DNA of 6,537 nucleotides, from assembly GCA_021201515.1 (NCBI GenBank), contig JAJQET010000149.1, positions 1-6,537 of the forward strand, read 5' to 3'. Under the pieces are notes generated by a model. That model was given only the letters and a program-made list of their open reading frames with translations. It made no database searches and was not told the origin of the DNA. Each line of letters opens with the position of its first letter. Position 1 is the first letter of the stretch. Both the position numbers and the translations under genes were made by a program. Shown piece by piece: positions 5,996 through 6,537 of the stretch. The DNA comes from Clostridiales bacterium. Lineage in GTDB: Bacteria; Bacillota; Clostridia; Oscillospirales; Oscillospiraceae.

Positions 5996-6219
5996 CCGCC
6001 GTCAAGCGGCATTTCCGCTGCGCTCCCTACCCTTTCAGGGGAGGGGAACCGGCGTTAGCCGGTGGAAGGGTGTGTCTCCGTTATAAGATACAATCTATCC
6101 TTCCGTCAATGGGAAAACGTAGCCTCACAGTCAGATTTCCGCGACCAAAGGGCAATAGAATTGCCGCTCGTTCCGCCGTAAGGCATAGGGAGCGCAGCGG
6201 AAATGCCGCTTGACGGCGG
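5996..6219. repeat. Perfect 34-bp inverted repeat flanking 156 bp
   Basis: Bases 5996-6029 are the exact reverse complement of 6186-6219, 34 of 34, with 156 bp between (6030-6185). Each arm contains its own small hairpin (AGCGG-CATTT-CCGCT on the left, mirrored on the right). The spacer holds two more perfect hairpins: ACCGGC-GTTA-GCCGGT (6048-6063) and GGCAAT-AGA-ATTGCC (6151-6165). The right arm also sits in a longer imperfect stem (6160-6178 with 6214-6235), so two foldings compete. The layout fits a small non-coding element with terminal inverted repeats, or two oppositely oriented copies of a dispersed repeat. No transposase frame is present and no clear target duplication was found. Confidence 0.8.
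6080..6109 (-). promoter_or_regulatory. Possible leftward promoter inside the inverted-repeat spacer
   Basis: On the minus strand TTGACG (6109-6104) is followed after 18 bp by TATAAC (6085-6080), each one base off consensus. It would transcribe toward mutL through the left repeat arm, giving antisense RNA over the mutL 3' end. Chance occurrence in this AT-rich patch is quite possible. Confidence 0.28.
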
Positions 6220-6243
6220 GAACGTGGGCGGCAATCCCCGCCA

Positions 6244-6258
6244 GCCGCCATCGGCGGC
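6244..6258. other. Perfect GC hairpin
   Basis: GCCGCC-ATC-GGCGGC is a 6-bp perfect stem just right of the 34-bp inverted repeat and may belong to the same composite element. Beyond it, 6260-6325 shows nothing recognisable except GGCGGGACAG (6291-6300), nearly repeated as GGCGGGATAG at 6332-6341. Confidence 0.5.
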
Positions 6259-6328
6259 AGCTTTGGTGCGTAACAAGTCACATCGTCTCTGGCGGGACAG
6301 ACCACTGATAGATTGGACAGTGCGAAGC

Positions 6329-6432
6329 CCCGGCGGGATAGAGGGAGATTCTTAAGAGGGACGCACGGCGGCCCTCTTGAGTCGCCTTCTTTCCTCCATT
6401 TCTTGGCGAGACAAGAAATGGGGCCCGCCGGG
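6329..6432 (+). other. Candidate three-stem RNA fold or repeat element upstream of the last gene
   Basis: Three nested stems can be drawn. The closing stem is CCCGGCGGG (6329-6337) with CCCGCCGGG (6424-6432), a perfect 9 bp. Stem two is 6351-6360 with 6372-6381, 10 bp with one G-U pair and an 11-nt loop. Stem three is CCATTTCTTG (6396-6405) with CAAGAAATGG (6412-6421), a perfect 10 bp with loop GCGAGA. Together they form a multibranch junction that ends 85 nt before the next start codon. It matches no riboswitch family I recognise. It could be a structured leader, a small RNA or a dispersed palindromic repeat. There is no terminator-like T-run after it. Confidence 0.45.
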
Positions 6433-6502
6433 AGGGCAAAAACCTGTTTCCTTTCTCAATCCTTGTCTAAGGAGAACCGCCCCATCAGAACATCAACAAC
6501 AG

Positions 6503-6509
6503 AAAGGAG
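6503..6509 (+). promoter_or_regulatory. Ribosome binding site of the last, partial gene
   Basis: AAAGGAG lies 8 nt before ATG 6518, a good match and normal spacing. It is the main reason for accepting the short open frame at the window edge as a real gene start. Confidence 0.65.
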
Positions 6510-6517
6510 CCACCCCC

Positions 6518-6537
6518 ATGCCCCCCACCGTTTTAGC
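6518..6537 (+). CDS. Start of an unidentified gene (partial, possibly miaA)
   Basis: Only 20 bases are visible, encoding MPPTVLA before the window ends. The upstream AAAGGAG supports the start. The residues are too few to identify the product. In many Firmicutes mutL is followed by miaA, the tRNA dimethylallyltransferase, whose N-terminus has a hydrophobic strand leading to a P-loop. 'TVLA' would fit such a strand, but this is a guess from context. Confidence 0.5.

Noticed and set aside
5956..6305. Open frames of 85 aa (plus) and 74 aa (minus) after mutL
   Set aside because: Both run through the 34-bp inverted repeat and hairpins, lack ribosome binding sites and have repeat-derived composition. 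They look like spurious calls.
6396..6421. Intrinsic terminator for mutL
   Set aside because: The 10-bp hairpin is strong but is followed by GGCCCGCCGGG rather than a T-run, and it lies about 475 bp after mutL.

Overview
The window looks like chromosomal DNA from a GC-rich anaerobic Firmicute of the Oscillospiraceae type (gut Clostridia such as Flavonifractor, Oscillibacter or relatives). This is an inference from three things: strongly GC-biased third codon positions, the style of the paired ABC exporters, and GC-rich palindromic intergenic repeats of the 'GTAGGGGCG...CGCCC' kind. No species call is possible from the sequence alone.

Left part (1-3520, all on the minus strand): a drug-efflux type operon read right to left. 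A strong sigma-A promoter (TTGACA, 17 bp, CATAAT) drives a MarR-family repressor gene (2942-3445). A complete ABC exporter half-transporter follows (1105-2853, 582 aa), then a second half-transporter whose start overlaps the first gene's stop by 8 bp and which leaves the window before its ATPase domain (1-1112). The complete half-transporter has Asp instead of the catalytic Glu after Walker B and Gln instead of the switch His. That is the signature of the degenerate half of a heterodimeric exporter, so the partial gene should be the catalytically competent partner. Inverted repeats overlap the marR promoter, so autorepression relieved by an effector is the likely control.

Middle (3446-3918): a divergent intergenic region with no gene. 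It holds the marR promoter and operators, a possible rightward promoter, a 70-bp nested palindromic repeat, an AT-rich island with repeated CGTTCTGTA, and a second palindromic repeat plus small hairpins directly ahead of mutL.

Right part (3919-5922, plus strand): mutL, a 667-aa mismatch repair protein of the endonuclease type. It has an N-terminal GHKL ATPase domain, a proline-rich linker and a C-terminal nuclease domain. Its ATP-binding N box is unusual: Gly replaces the nearly invariant Asp of the 'ENxxDAGA' motif.

Right end (5923-6517): about 595 bp without a credible gene but dense in structure. It has heptamer tandem repeats, a perfect 34-bp inverted repeat around a 156-bp spacer, several perfect hairpins, and a three-stem fold candidate (6329-6432) ahead of the next gene. 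That gene starts at 6518 with a good ribosome binding site, but only seven residues are visible. miaA is a plausible guess because it often follows mutL.
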